From Rhodocytophaga rosea (GTDB taxonomy: Bacteria > Bacteroidota > Bacteroidia > Cytophagales > 172606-1), in the NCBI RefSeq assembly GCF_010119975.1, contig NZ_CP048222.1, positions 6,300,501 to 6,364,500 of the forward strand: a stretch of 64,000 nucleotides of DNA, written 5' to 3'. Below the pieces are notes generated by a model that saw nothing but the letters and a program-made list of their open reading frames with translations, was not told the DNA's origin and ran no database searches. Position 1 is the first letter of the stretch. Every line of letters begins with the position of its first letter. Made by a program: the position numbers and the translations under genes. Below are positions 38,121 through 46,196 of this stretch, one piece after another.

Positions 38121-39194
38121 TTATACCTGGCAACTGGCCATCATAATAGCTACCATAGGTGTACCTTCAAATTCTGTGGTAACAAATTTATAATCTTTCT
38201 CATATTTAAGTTTAAGTGAAGGATGATCCAGTTTTCTGGCGAATTTATGTAAACTAAACCCGGCATCTATCAGTCGCTTCGCCCATATGTCAGCTTTTTC
38301 GTGTTTTTCTGTGCGCTGAGTCTCATCATTCCCCAGAATATCATTTATTTCTCTTCCAAAAAACTTGTATTTAATTGCTATTGATTCCTGTTCATTCAAT
38401 CCTTGTTTATCTACTAATTTAAATATTGTACCGAACAGATTGTAGCAGTTTACCAGGCGTTCTGTAAGATTAGCTGTAAAGTGATTTACATCCGGCTCAA
38501 TAAGTAGGAATAAATATGGTTCGCAGGAGGCAATGCATTGCAATACATGGTTGCGGTTTTCTACGGTAGGCAGGTGATGCAAGGTGAAAGCAGATACAGC
38601 TCCTAATAATTCCGTCTGATGATTTTTGATAGTATCCCATACACTTTGCTCAATTTGTTCGGCAAAGGCACATATAGGGATATATTCAATTTTTGTGGTA
38701 TTCGGGAACAGATTATACACCGTTTTTCTAATGTTCCGGCCAGCCTCTTCCAGTGATTCCTGGTCGATGTCGATACCTATAATTTTTATAAGATCTGGCT
38801 TTCTATTATAACTGGAAGCTAACTGCTGCAACATTTTTACTTCCAGATGCCCTTTGCCAATTCCTACATTTAAGTGCGTAAAAGAAGGTACGCCGGTATC
38901 ATATAAATTTTTCATGATGTCCAGAGCCGTCTGACTCAGTGCCTGAACTGGTGGAACTGCTTTTAATACAAGATCAAATACATTGATTTGCTTATCGTCT
39001 TTACCCTGATCTCTCAAGTATAAGGGAGTAGCTAAAGAATTCCGCTCCCGCAAAGATTGTACACATAACCTGGTAATGTCATCATCCGGGGTAAGTGCAT
39101 CTAAGAGCCCGTTGGCTTCTAGGTTTTTGCCTAAATTAATTAAATTACTGGCTTCAACGAGGGCTTGTAAACACTTGGAGTCAATTTGTTTCAT
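38121..39194 (-). CDS. Bacterial GRAS-domain protein (Rossmann methyltransferase fold)
   Basis: A 357-residue soluble protein. Residues 105-145 form a SAM-binding-like Rossmann core (THLNVGIGKGHLEV, then KIIGIDID). FTLHHLP (203-209), a strand LFLLIEPDVNH (228-238) followed by an F..R/L..YNLFG helix (about 245-256), and FFGREINDILGNDE..RTEKHEKADIW plus LIDAGF (278-313) match the plant GRAS signatures VHIID, LHRLL, the E-x-N-H/S-x-x-F..R..Y..LF block and REIxNIVACEG..R.ERHE..W..R...AGF. Bacterial GRAS proteins are known in a few groups and were proposed to be methyltransferases of small molecules, related to plant gibberellin-signalling regulators. Monocistronic here, ended by the shared terminator. 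The substrate is unknown. Confidence 0.75.
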   Translation of the reverse strand: MKQIDSKCLQALVEASNLINLGKNLEANGLLDALTPDDDITRLCVQSLRERNSLATPLYLRDQGKDDKQINVFDLVLKAVPPVQALSQTALDIMKNLYDTGVPSFTHLNVGIGKGHLEVKMLQQLASSYNRKPDLIKIIGIDIDQESLEEAGRNIRKTVYNLFPNTTKIEYIPICAFAEQIEQSVWDTIKNHQTELLGAVSAFTLHHLPTVENRNHVLQCIASCEPYLFLLIEPDVNHFTANLTERLVNCYNLFGTIFKLVDKQGLNEQESIAIKYKFFGREINDILGNDETQRTEKHEKADIWAKRLIDAGFSLHKFARKLDHPSLKLKYEKDYKFVTTEFEGTPMVAIMMASCQV

Positions 39195-39591
39195 GGTGCA
39201 ATTAGCTATTAGTTCATCTGTAGTTGATAAGGGTTCAAGTTAAGATGCAGTAATAAGGTTTGTGTAATTTTTTTATTAATAATATTACTTCTTACAGATT
39301 TGTCCTTTTTTGTAATAATCCCAGAATTCACTCTAAGCCCTATTAATGAAAGATCTTTGCAAACGTTTGTTTTCAGTTATTTCAACTTTTAACAGCACTA
39401 AATCATTCATTTTCAGGAACAACTATAAATATTGAATTTTTGGGATAAAAAACTGGACGATACGATTAAAGGACTTTGACTTAAACATTACATTTAAATA
39501 TATATAATATTTGTAGGTACATCTATTGTAAATACATATATTTGTGTATTCTTAAGTATTAACCTATTTACAATCTTTCAACCCTTATCGT
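39195..39591. other. Divergent spacer between GRAS and YceI genes
   Basis: About 400 AT-rich bases. It holds the YceI promoter (39510-39544). No motif was recognised for the GRAS gene on the minus strand. Confidence 0.5.
39510..39544 (+). promoter_or_regulatory. Bacteroidota-type promoter of YceI gene
   Basis: TTTG at 39510-39513, a 23-base spacer and TATATTTG at 39537-39544. The spacer is at the long end of the range. Translation starts 48 bases after the -7 element. Confidence 0.55.
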
Positions 39592-40233
39592 ATGAAAATC
39601 AGTAAATCAATATTATTTCTCCTGTTCATCAGTCTGTTATCTTTCCAGATCTCTGTAGCAGGCAATGGTGGTAAACCAGGTAAAAAAGCAGCTGTTCTTA
39701 AAGCAGATATTCAAAAAAGCACGGTTAAGTGGCAGGCAAAAAAAGTAACTGGTGAGCATTTTGGTACGGTAAAGTTAACCAACGGAACGCTGGAAGTAGA
39801 TAAGGGCAAACTTACCGGTGGAAGCTTTGATGTAGATATGAACAGCATTCTCTGTGAAGACCTGACAAATGCAGAGTTTAATGCGAAATTAGTAGGTCAT
39901 TTAAAGTCTGAAGATTTCTTTATGGTAGAAAAACATCCAAAAGCCAGCTTTAAGATTACAAAAGTTACTTCTATTGCCAATGCGAAAGCCGGAGAAAACA
40001 ATTATACCATTACTGGCGATCTGCTTATTAAAGGAATCACCCAAAGCATCACTTTCCCTGCTGTAGTAACTATCGATGGCAATAAAGCTAGTGCTAAAGC
40101 TAAATTTGATGTGGACCGGACTAAATATGATATTAAATTCCGTTCAGGCAGCTTCTTCGAAAACCTGGGCGACAAAATGATCTATGACAATTTTACAGTA
40201 GACCTGAATCTGGTTACTACGGAGCAGATTTAA
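39592..40233 (+). CDS. Secreted YceI-family lipid-binding protein
   Basis: A 213-residue protein with a signal peptide (MKISKSILFLLFISLLSFQISVAG) and one YceI domain. YceI folds as a lipocalin-like barrel binding polyisoprenoids or similar amphiphiles. Motifs: STVKWQAKKVTGEHFGTVKL, GGSFDVDMNSI, HLKSEDFFMVEKHPKASF, and GDLLIKGITQSITFPAVV, which are the family's hallmarks. Probably periplasmic. It has its own promoter and a strong terminator, so it is a single-gene unit. Confidence 0.93.
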   Translation: MKISKSILFLLFISLLSFQISVAGNGGKPGKKAAVLKADIQKSTVKWQAKKVTGEHFGTVKLTNGTLEVDKGKLTGGSFDVDMNSILCEDLTNAEFNAKLVGHLKSEDFFMVEKHPKASFKITKVTSIANAKAGENNYTITGDLLIKGITQSITFPAVVTIDGNKASAKAKFDVDRTKYDIKFRSGSFFENLGDKMIYDNFTVDLNLVTTEQI

Positions 40234-40256
40234 TCAGCCTGAATACCAGTTTTAAC

Positions 40257-40288
40257 AAAACAGCCCGGCAATACTGCCGGGCTGTTTT
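40257..40288. terminator. Bidirectional terminator, YceI / dehydrogenase operon
   Basis: Perfect 14-base arms (AAAACAGCCCGGCA at 40257-40270, complement at 40275-40288) with a 4-base loop. It lies 3 bases past the stop of the minus-strand dehydrogenase and 23 past YceI. Confidence 0.9.
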
Positions 40289-40291
40289 GTT

Positions 40292-41221
40292 TTACTTTTC
40301 CCATGTAGAGATTTTAGCAACTAACACCTCATTGATACGCACATAGGATTCATGTGTCCAGCCGGCCACATGAGGTGAAAAAATCACTTGATTGGACTGA
40401 CGCAGGTATTCAAAACTTTCAGCCTGTATTGGGGTAAGCGTTTGTAATTTTTCGTTTTCCAACACATCCAGGCAGGCTCCCTTGATCTTACCCGATTTTA
40501 ATTCCTCTGCTACTGAACGGAAAGGTATGATTTCACCACGGGCTGTATTAATCAGGTAAATATCCTTTTTAAACTTATTGAGGAAATCAGCATTCACCAA
40601 AGCATGTGTTTCAGGGGTAAGTGGAATATGTAAGCTGAGTACATCAGCCTGCTCAAAAATTTCCTGCATACTGGCTTCTTTACCATGCTCATTGGAATAG
40701 TTGCTTAAGTATTTATCATAGGCAAGTACCTGGCAATTAAAACCAGTTAATCTACGGGCAAAAGCTTTTCCAGTATTGCCATATCCTATAAGTCCTATAG
40801 TTTTTCCTCCGAGTTCTACACCACGGTTGGCTTCTCTTTTCCATACTTTATCACGCACTTCCTGGTCAGCTGTATTTATTTTGTTAAACAGGCAAAGCAG
40901 CATCGACATGGCATGTTCAGCTACTGCATCTCTATTGCCTTCGGGCGCATTAAATAAGGTAATATTTCTTTTTTCTGCTGCCTCTACATCTATCTGATCC
41001 ATGCCGGCACCAGCCCTTCCGATAAATTTTAAACGGGTAGCATGGGTAAAAAAATCTTCATTTAACGTTGTTTTACTTCGGATAATAAGTCCATCGTAAG
41101 CCGGAATTTTTTGCAGGATTTCTGCCCGTTGAATACTAGGTAAATACTCATATTGATACCCTTTTTTATCCAGCATAGGCAGGAGGGAAGGATGCATTTC
41201 ATCTGCAATCAGAATATTCAT
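40292..41221 (-). CDS. D-isomer-specific 2-hydroxyacid dehydrogenase
   Basis: A 309-residue NAD-dependent dehydrogenase of the phosphoglycerate dehydrogenase type. NAD site GLIGYGNTG (Gly146, Gly148, Gly151); catalytic Arg228 in NTARGE, Glu257 in the LENEKL loop and His284 in SPHVAGW. The short form, without a regulatory ACT domain, is common in Bacteroidota. It is the last gene of a minus-strand run with MurQ and an amino-sugar kinase (gap 46 bases), ended by a strong hairpin. Substrate could be 3-phosphoglycerate, or a 2-hydroxyacid such as lactate; MurQ releases D-lactate, so a D-lactate role is a reasonable inference. Confidence 0.9.
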   Translation of the reverse strand: MNILIADEMHPSLLPMLDKKGYQYEYLPSIQRAEILQKIPAYDGLIIRSKTTLNEDFFTHATRLKFIGRAGAGMDQIDVEAAEKRNITLFNAPEGNRDAVAEHAMSMLLCLFNKINTADQEVRDKVWKREANRGVELGGKTIGLIGYGNTGKAFARRLTGFNCQVLAYDKYLSNYSNEHGKEASMQEIFEQADVLSLHIPLTPETHALVNADFLNKFKKDIYLINTARGEIIPFRSVAEELKSGKIKGACLDVLENEKLQTLTPIQAESFEYLRQSNQVIFSPHVAGWTHESYVRINEVLVAKISTWEK

Positions 41222-41267
41222 GTAGAAGGAGAGAGGGGTTGTTTATGATGTATCGATTATAAAACTT

Positions 41268-42080
41268 TTATTGTTTCTGGCTGTCTACTGCTTTACGGAC
41301 ACTGCCATGTTGTTGTAACAGGGCTTCTGCTTGTTTTTCATCTATCTGAAGTTCATCCATCACCATCCGCACGCCCCGGTGTACTAATTTTTCATTGCTC
41401 AGTTGCATATCTACCATTTTGTTCCCTCTTACCTTTCCCAGGCGGATCATTACTGAGGTAGAAATCATATTCAGCACTAATTTCTGGGCAGTTCCTGATT
41501 TCATGCGGGTACTGCCGGTTACAAATTCCGGCCCTACCACTACTTCCACCGGATATTCTGCGGCTGCGGCTAGTTTACTACCTTTATTACAGGTAATACA
41601 ACCAGTGAGTATTCCTTTTTCCCGGCAGGTTTTTACTCCTCCAATCACGTAAGGTGTACGTCCGGAAGCAGCAATGCCAATCAGACTATCCAAACTATTA
41701 ATTTTGTACGCCTGCAAATCTATCCAGGCCTGATTTTCGTCATCTTCGGCATTTTCCACCGATTTACGGATGGCTTTGTCGCCGCCGGCAATAATGCCGA
41801 TCACTACATCTGGCGATACGCCGTAGGTTGGCGGACATTCAGAGGCATCTACTACCCCAAGCCTGCCACTAGTGCCAGCACCAATATAAAATAGCCGGCC
41901 TCCCTGCTGCATCCGCTTTACAATCTGCTCGATAAGGGCTTCGATCTGCGGAATTACTTTTTCAACCGCATAGGGCACTGTTTTATCTTCATTGTTTATA
42001 TTGGTCAGCAATTCATGCACTGACATTTTTTCCAGGTTATCGAATTGGGAAGCTGATTCTGTAGTGAGCATTTTTAACAA
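41268..42080 (-). CDS. murQ: N-acetylmuramic acid 6-phosphate etherase
   Basis: A 270-residue SIS-domain enzyme that splits the lactyl ether of MurNAc-6-phosphate to GlcNAc-6-phosphate and D-lactate in peptidoglycan recycling. Motifs: GAGTSGRLGVVDASECPPTYG with the conserved Glu81, and ENAEDDE with Glu112, matching the two catalytic glutamates of the E. coli enzyme; TGSTRMKSGTAQK is the sugar-phosphate SIS motif. Slightly shorter than the E. coli protein, as in other Bacteroidota. It is preceded by an amino-sugar kinase gene (47 bases) and followed by a dehydrogenase (46 bases). Cytoplasmic. Confidence 0.96.
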   Translation of the reverse strand: MLKMLTTESASQFDNLEKMSVHELLTNINNEDKTVPYAVEKVIPQIEALIEQIVKRMQQGGRLFYIGAGTSGRLGVVDASECPPTYGVSPDVVIGIIAGGDKAIRKSVENAEDDENQAWIDLQAYKINSLDSLIGIAASGRTPYVIGGVKTCREKGILTGCITCNKGSKLAAAAEYPVEVVVGPEFVTGSTRMKSGTAQKLVLNMISTSVMIRLGKVRGNKMVDMQLSNEKLVHRGVRMVMDELQIDEKQAEALLQQHGSVRKAVDSQKQ

Positions 42081-42127
42081 ATATTAAAAATTGGAGAAAT
42101 TGAAATTACATAATATTCAACAAGCCT

Positions 42128-42994
42128 TTATAGTTTATGGCTAGTTTCCTTAAGCTTCTGCTGGTGATACAAAGTCAGGCCAGAGATAGGGCTTTCGAGA
42201 ATGTATTGCAGGGTAATTCCTTTATCGTTGGCTACCTGCCGTAATACATTGCTGTAATAGAAGGCCACAGACCCAACAAAGTGTACTTTATACGCCTTAT
42301 AATTCTCATATTTACACACATACCGGTTAAAGAAAGCTACAAATCCATCGTATGCCAGTTGATAGCAATACGGGTGGTTCAGATTATCGAATAAAAATTT
42401 GGAAAAAGAAGCGAAATACGCATTGGGAAAAGGTTTTTTGTAGGCATTTTCCAGAATAGTTCCCAAAACCGGAGTATAACGCTTTTCAAACTTTTGCCTC
42501 AGATCAGCAGGCATGTCTTCATGAAAATAATGCTGAACCAGTGTTTTACCCATATAGCCGCCACTTCCTTCATCACCAAGCCAGAAGCCCAGAGAAGGCC
42601 TGCCAGCTACAATTTGTTTTCCATCATATAAACAGGAATTCACACCCGTCCCCAGAATGCAGGCAATTCCAGGTTCATGTCCGCATAAAGCCCTGGCCGC
42701 TGCCAGCATATCATGAGTTACTTCTATATAAGTTCTTGGAAAAGCTTGATTAATGGCATTTTGTACAATAGTCTGATTGGTTTCAGTAGAACAGCCTGCC
42801 CCATAATAATATACTTCCCGCACAGCATTAGTTGTAATTTCCGGAACCAGATGTTGTTTGAGTTCAGTATATATCGTTTCAGTATCCTGAAAATAGGGAT
42901 TAAATCCAGCTGTTTTGGCTTGTGAGACCGAACCATCCGAACTTATCAAACGCCAGTCTGTTTTAGTAGAACCACTATCTGCAATGAGGACCAT
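42128..42994 (-). CDS. N-acetylglucosamine kinase / BadF-BcrA ATPase family
   Basis: A 288-residue sugar kinase of the actin/Hsp70/hexokinase fold (BadF/BadG family). Phosphate-1 motif LIADSGSTKTDWRL at the N-terminus, phosphate-2 motif ACILGTGVNSCLYDG near 112-126, and GFWLGDEGSGGYMG. Members phosphorylate GlcNAc or MurNAc. Lying directly upstream of murQ, the likely product is MurNAc-6-phosphate or GlcNAc-6-phosphate, feeding MurQ; which sugar is used cannot be read from sequence. Cytoplasmic. The run may begin with the small cytochrome b5-like gene 63 bases before it. Confidence 0.88.
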   Translation of the reverse strand: MVLIADSGSTKTDWRLISSDGSVSQAKTAGFNPYFQDTETIYTELKQHLVPEITTNAVREVYYYGAGCSTETNQTIVQNAINQAFPRTYIEVTHDMLAAARALCGHEPGIACILGTGVNSCLYDGKQIVAGRPSLGFWLGDEGSGGYMGKTLVQHYFHEDMPADLRQKFEKRYTPVLGTILENAYKKPFPNAYFASFSKFLFDNLNHPYCYQLAYDGFVAFFNRYVCKYENYKAYKVHFVGSVAFYYSNVLRQVANDKGITLQYILESPISGLTLYHQQKLKETSHKL

Positions 42995-43057
42995 AGAATT
43001 GGTTGTATAAAGTACAAAATATGGAGTATTGAACCTGACTATGTATTCTTAGCTTGT

Positions 43058-43291
43058 TCAATTATCTTTTAATTTTCCGACAATTTCAAATTTATCGAAC
43101 ACATTTGCATTATGGGGTGCATCTTTTAGTTCATTGGTTAAATCTTGTCCGGCCCAGTGTTCATAATGTTTGCCATTCCGCCAGAGCCTGGATTTGCGCA
43201 GGTCGTAAATATTTCCCTGATACGCACACCAGATTTCTTCCCGGTCCGAGCCATTTCGCAGTGCCAGTTGTGCCCTGGTGTATTCTTTCAT
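43058..43291 (-). CDS. Small cytochrome b5-like haem/steroid-binding protein
   Basis: A 77-residue protein made of one cytochrome b5-like domain: EIWCAYQGNIYDL, then KHYEHWAGQDLTNEL and DAPHNANVFDKF. Candidate haem ligands are His42 or His45 and His60. No signal peptide or membrane anchor, so soluble. The sequence lacks the HPGG loop of true cytochrome b5 and fits the b5-like branch found in many bacteria. It lies upstream of the N-acetylglucosamine kinase gene on the same strand (63 bases). Function unknown; possibly a small electron carrier or ligand binder. Confidence 0.85.
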   Translation of the reverse strand: MKEYTRAQLALRNGSDREEIWCAYQGNIYDLRKSRLWRNGKHYEHWAGQDLTNELKDAPHNANVFDKFEIVGKLKDN

Positions 43292-43390
43292 GTATTGTAG
43301 GTGGAGTGAATTTTGTCTGGAAACTAAATTATGCAGAGTAAGGGATTATTTATGTATTCAAGTAAATCAGAACTTACTAATCTGTAATTA

Positions 43391-43426
43391 ATTCTCTACT
43401 CAATCACACATTCGCTCATTCACCTT
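43391..43426. repeat. Stop-adjacent GAATGAGCGAAT-type simple repeat
   Basis: On the minus strand, immediately after the RDD stop codon, reads AAGGTGAATGAGCGAATG and then TGTGATTGAGTAGAG, short degenerate units of the GAATGAGTGATTGA kind. A related copy follows the SDR gene at 58199-58231. Confidence 0.6.
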
Positions 43427-44137
43427 TTACTGACTGGTCAGGTAGGCATGATCCCGGAGAATGGTGTGAAGGAAAGCCATCGGAGGCATAGATGATTCTA
43501 CCTGTAATACATTTTTTACTTTAGTAGCCAGTGTTTCTATTAACCTGGGGTCAGGTTGTTCGCTCTGGTTATGTACATATAAAGCCTCTTTAATAATAGC
43601 TACATCCCGGTCAGAGAGAGAAGTAACCTGTGGATAGACTGGCTGGTAATTTTCCTGAATATTGGGTAAAATGGTTTCATTAAGCCCTACTCTTCGTTTC
43701 AGGCTGATGACAGAAGTCCCGGCTGCCATATCACCTAATCGTTGCCCTTTTCCATTCACAGAAATGGCCAGGATAGCAACCGCTCCTGAAAACAGCATAT
43801 CTACCCAGCGGATAAGCCAGCGCAGCAGATAACTGGCAATTGAAGGCTGGGTACCATCCAGTTTTACTACTTTAATGTTCATGGCTTTTTTGCCTATGGT
43901 TTGCCCATCCATTACAATTTCCGAAACCAGGTCATAGAAAAGATAAGGAATACCCAATAGGATTATATATAGCCAAGCTCCATCTATTTGCATGGTTGCC
44001 AGGATACCTACTACAATAATAAGATAACTCCATATAACGACACCATCAATAAGGGTTGCCAGGATACGGTCACCTACGCTGGCAGGCAGGTATTCAATAA
44101 ATACATTTTGCGCCGTTTGTATGCGTATTGTTTGCAT
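43427..44137 (-). CDS. RDD-family membrane protein
   Basis: A 236-residue integral membrane protein with about four membrane-spanning segments between residues 25 and 130 and a hydrophilic C-terminal tail. The RDD pattern is seen as VGDRILATLIDGVVIW (Arg and Asp), GQTIGKKAMNIKVV and LLRWLIRWVDML. RDD proteins are small transporters or membrane partners of unknown cargo. It is divergent from the SpoIIM-like gene, 124 bases apart, the usual neighbour in the MoxR/DUF58 cluster. The stop codon abuts a simple repeat. Confidence 0.9.
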   Translation of the reverse strand: MQTIRIQTAQNVFIEYLPASVGDRILATLIDGVVIWSYLIIVVGILATMQIDGAWLYIILLGIPYLFYDLVSEIVMDGQTIGKKAMNIKVVKLDGTQPSIASYLLRWLIRWVDMLFSGAVAILAISVNGKGQRLGDMAAGTSVISLKRRVGLNETILPNIQENYQPVYPQVTSLSDRDVAIIKEALYVHNQSEQPDPRLIETLATKVKNVLQVESSMPPMAFLHTILRDHAYLTSQ

Positions 44138-44261
44138 AAGAGTTGAAAAATCAAAAAACTAAGTTTCTGAATGTTTATTGTGAGAATAATTCAGGTAATG
44201 TATTGCTCCAAACCTGTTTTATAGTGTTATAAATAAGTTTTAAATTTAGGAAAAAAAACAA

Positions 44262-45239
44262 ATGCGGGAAGCTCTATTTATCAAAAACAATACACCCAGA
44301 TGGCAGCGGTTTGAATCCCTCTTATCCCAGAAAAACGCAAATAACCCCGACCTACTGGCCGATTTATTCATACAACTTACAGACGACCTTTCATTTGCCC
44401 GTACCAATTATCCCGAAAGCCAGACAACAGTTTACCTTAATAACCTCACGGCTAAAGTCCATCAGTCTATATACCGCAATAAAAAAGAAGAAAAAGGCAG
44501 ATTTGTACGATTCTGGAAATATGAATTACCTCAATTGTTCTATAGTGCCCACAAACAATTATTGTATTCCTTCCTGATTTTTGCGGCTTCTGTGCTGATT
44601 GGAGCAGTATCAACCGCTAATGATATGAATTATGTAAGGTTAGCTATTCCGAATGGTGACGCATATGTAAATATGACGCTGGAAAATATAAAAAAAGGTG
44701 ATCCGATGGCAGTATATAAAAGTATGGATCAGGGAGATATGTTTTTTCAAATTACCCTCAATAACATTTTTGTCTCCTTTAAAACCTTCGCTTATGGATT
44801 ATTTATATCTGTAGGAACAGTATTTTCTTTATTTTCTAACGGAGTCATGCTGGGTTCGTTCCAGTACTTTTTCTACCAGAAAGGATTATTGTTGACATCT
44901 GTGCTTACCATCTGGATACATGGAACGCTTGAAATTTCGGCCATTGTGATCGCTGGTTGTGCCGGAATGGTGATGGGAAATAGCCTGTTATTCCCGGGCA
45001 CTTATTCCAGAATAGAATCGTTAAAAATGGGAGCCAAAAAAGGACTGAAAATCTGTGTAGGACTAGTTCCTATATTTATTGTGGCAGGTTTTCTGGAAGG
45101 TTTTGTAACCAGGCATACCGAATGGCCGTCGGTAGTAAAGCTGGCAATTATTTTAGTATCGGCTAGCTTTATTGTATATTATTTTATCATTTATCCCATC
45201 CGGTTAAATAAACATGCTGCAATTGTTAAACAAAATTGA
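44262..45239 (+). CDS. SpoIIM-like membrane protein (stage II sporulation protein M family)
   Basis: A 325-residue protein: a soluble helical N-terminus (about 1-100), then at least four membrane segments. The family mark is the IHGTLEISAIVIAGCAG segment (about 225-240), with the conserved His and Glu. In non-sporulating Bacteroidota this family belongs to the RDD/DUF4129/DUF4350/MoxR/DUF58 cluster, presumably a membrane complex. It overlaps the next gene by 26 bases, suggesting translational coupling. This is the first plus-strand gene of the cluster. Confidence 0.9.
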   Translation: MREALFIKNNTPRWQRFESLLSQKNANNPDLLADLFIQLTDDLSFARTNYPESQTTVYLNNLTAKVHQSIYRNKKEEKGRFVRFWKYELPQLFYSAHKQLLYSFLIFAASVLIGAVSTANDMNYVRLAIPNGDAYVNMTLENIKKGDPMAVYKSMDQGDMFFQITLNNIFVSFKTFAYGLFISVGTVFSLFSNGVMLGSFQYFFYQKGLLLTSVLTIWIHGTLEISAIVIAGCAGMVMGNSLLFPGTYSRIESLKMGAKKGLKICVGLVPIFIVAGFLEGFVTRHTEWPSVVKLAIILVSASFIVYYFIIYPIRLNKHAAIVKQN

Positions 45240-46161
45240 ATTCAGAAGAAAGCGGGATTTTGGAGAAATATTAAATGTGAGCTTCACTTTTATCCGGCAA
45301 AATTACCAGCCCATATTTAAAAGTCTACTTTTTATCGCTGGTCCTTTTATACTCGTGGGAAGCGTGTTGCCAGGACTGTTATTTTCGCCCTCATTCGGCA
45401 CGGAAGAAGGCGGACTTTCGCAGGTAGATTTTACGCAGGTTATTGTAAATGTACTTTCTTTCGTAGTAGGTTCGGTAATGGCCGTAGGTGTGGTTTATGA
45501 ATATATGCTCTTGTATGAGAAAAATGATGGTGCCCCATTAAAAACCGGGGAAGTCTGGAAGGCAGTGCGGAAAAGCTTTTTCAGGATATTAATTACTATC
45601 ATTGGAATGGTAGTGTTATTAGGAGGAGGATTTTTTCTGGCAGGCGTTGTAGCCTTTAATGTGATGAATGGCGTCCTCGCATTTTTTCTGCTAATCTCTG
45701 GTGGCACATACCTGACTGTGGTTTTCTCCATCCTGCTGATTGTCAGTTTATCTGAAAGAGTGCACTTTTTCAAGGCCATAATCCGGTGTTTTACTCTGAT
45801 GCAAGGCAGCTGGTGGCTAACTTTTGCTCTGTTATTTATTTGTGGCGTAGTACAGGGAGCAATGGTGACAGTAGTATTTTTGCCTTTTTCCTTCCTGGGA
45901 GCCAGCGAAGACCTGTTTTCGCCTTCTGCTAATTCTTTTACCAGCAGCCTGATTGTAGTAGCCCTGGCTGGTATTGTCTTTATACTTTCTGTTACACTTT
46001 CCTTCTGCCTGACACTCATCGTATCTGGTTTTCAGTATTTCAGCCTGGTTGAACAAAAAGAGGCAACCGGGTTATTGAAACGCATTCAGGATATGGGTTC
46101 TCCTGCCTCTCCGGCTAGGGATTTATATGAAGATTCAGAGGAAGACAGTGAATCAAATTAA
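45214..46161 (+). CDS. Polytopic membrane protein of the MoxR/DUF58 cluster
   Basis: A 315-residue protein with about six membrane-spanning segments between residues 35 and 290, a short cytoplasmic N-terminus (RRKRDFGEIL) and an acidic C-terminal tail (EDSEEDSESN). It resembles the GlpQ/GDPD-type membrane domain proteins often found between SpoIIM and DUF4129 genes. It starts inside the end of the SpoIIM-like gene, so the two are likely translationally coupled. No catalytic motif is seen; a channel or scaffold role is an inference. Confidence 0.75.
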   Translation: MLQLLNKIEFRRKRDFGEILNVSFTFIRQNYQPIFKSLLFIAGPFILVGSVLPGLLFSPSFGTEEGGLSQVDFTQVIVNVLSFVVGSVMAVGVVYEYMLLYEKNDGAPLKTGEVWKAVRKSFFRILITIIGMVVLLGGGFFLAGVVAFNVMNGVLAFFLLISGGTYLTVVFSILLIVSLSERVHFFKAIIRCFTLMQGSWWLTFALLFICGVVQGAMVTVVFLPFSFLGASEDLFSPSANSFTSSLIVVALAGIVFILSVTLSFCLTLIVSGFQYFSLVEQKEATGLLKRIQDMGSPASPARDLYEDSEEDSESN

Positions 46162-46176
46162 ACCTTATTTGCTATC

Positions 46177-46196
46177 TTAACAGGCATACCTGTTAA
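46177..46196. repeat. Inverted repeat abutting LytTR start codon
   Basis: TTAACAGG (46177-46184), CATA loop, CCTGTTAA (46189-46196). The right arm ends on the first base of the ATG at 46196. It could be a binding site for the regulator it precedes, or an RNA hairpin limiting translation. Confidence 0.45.
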
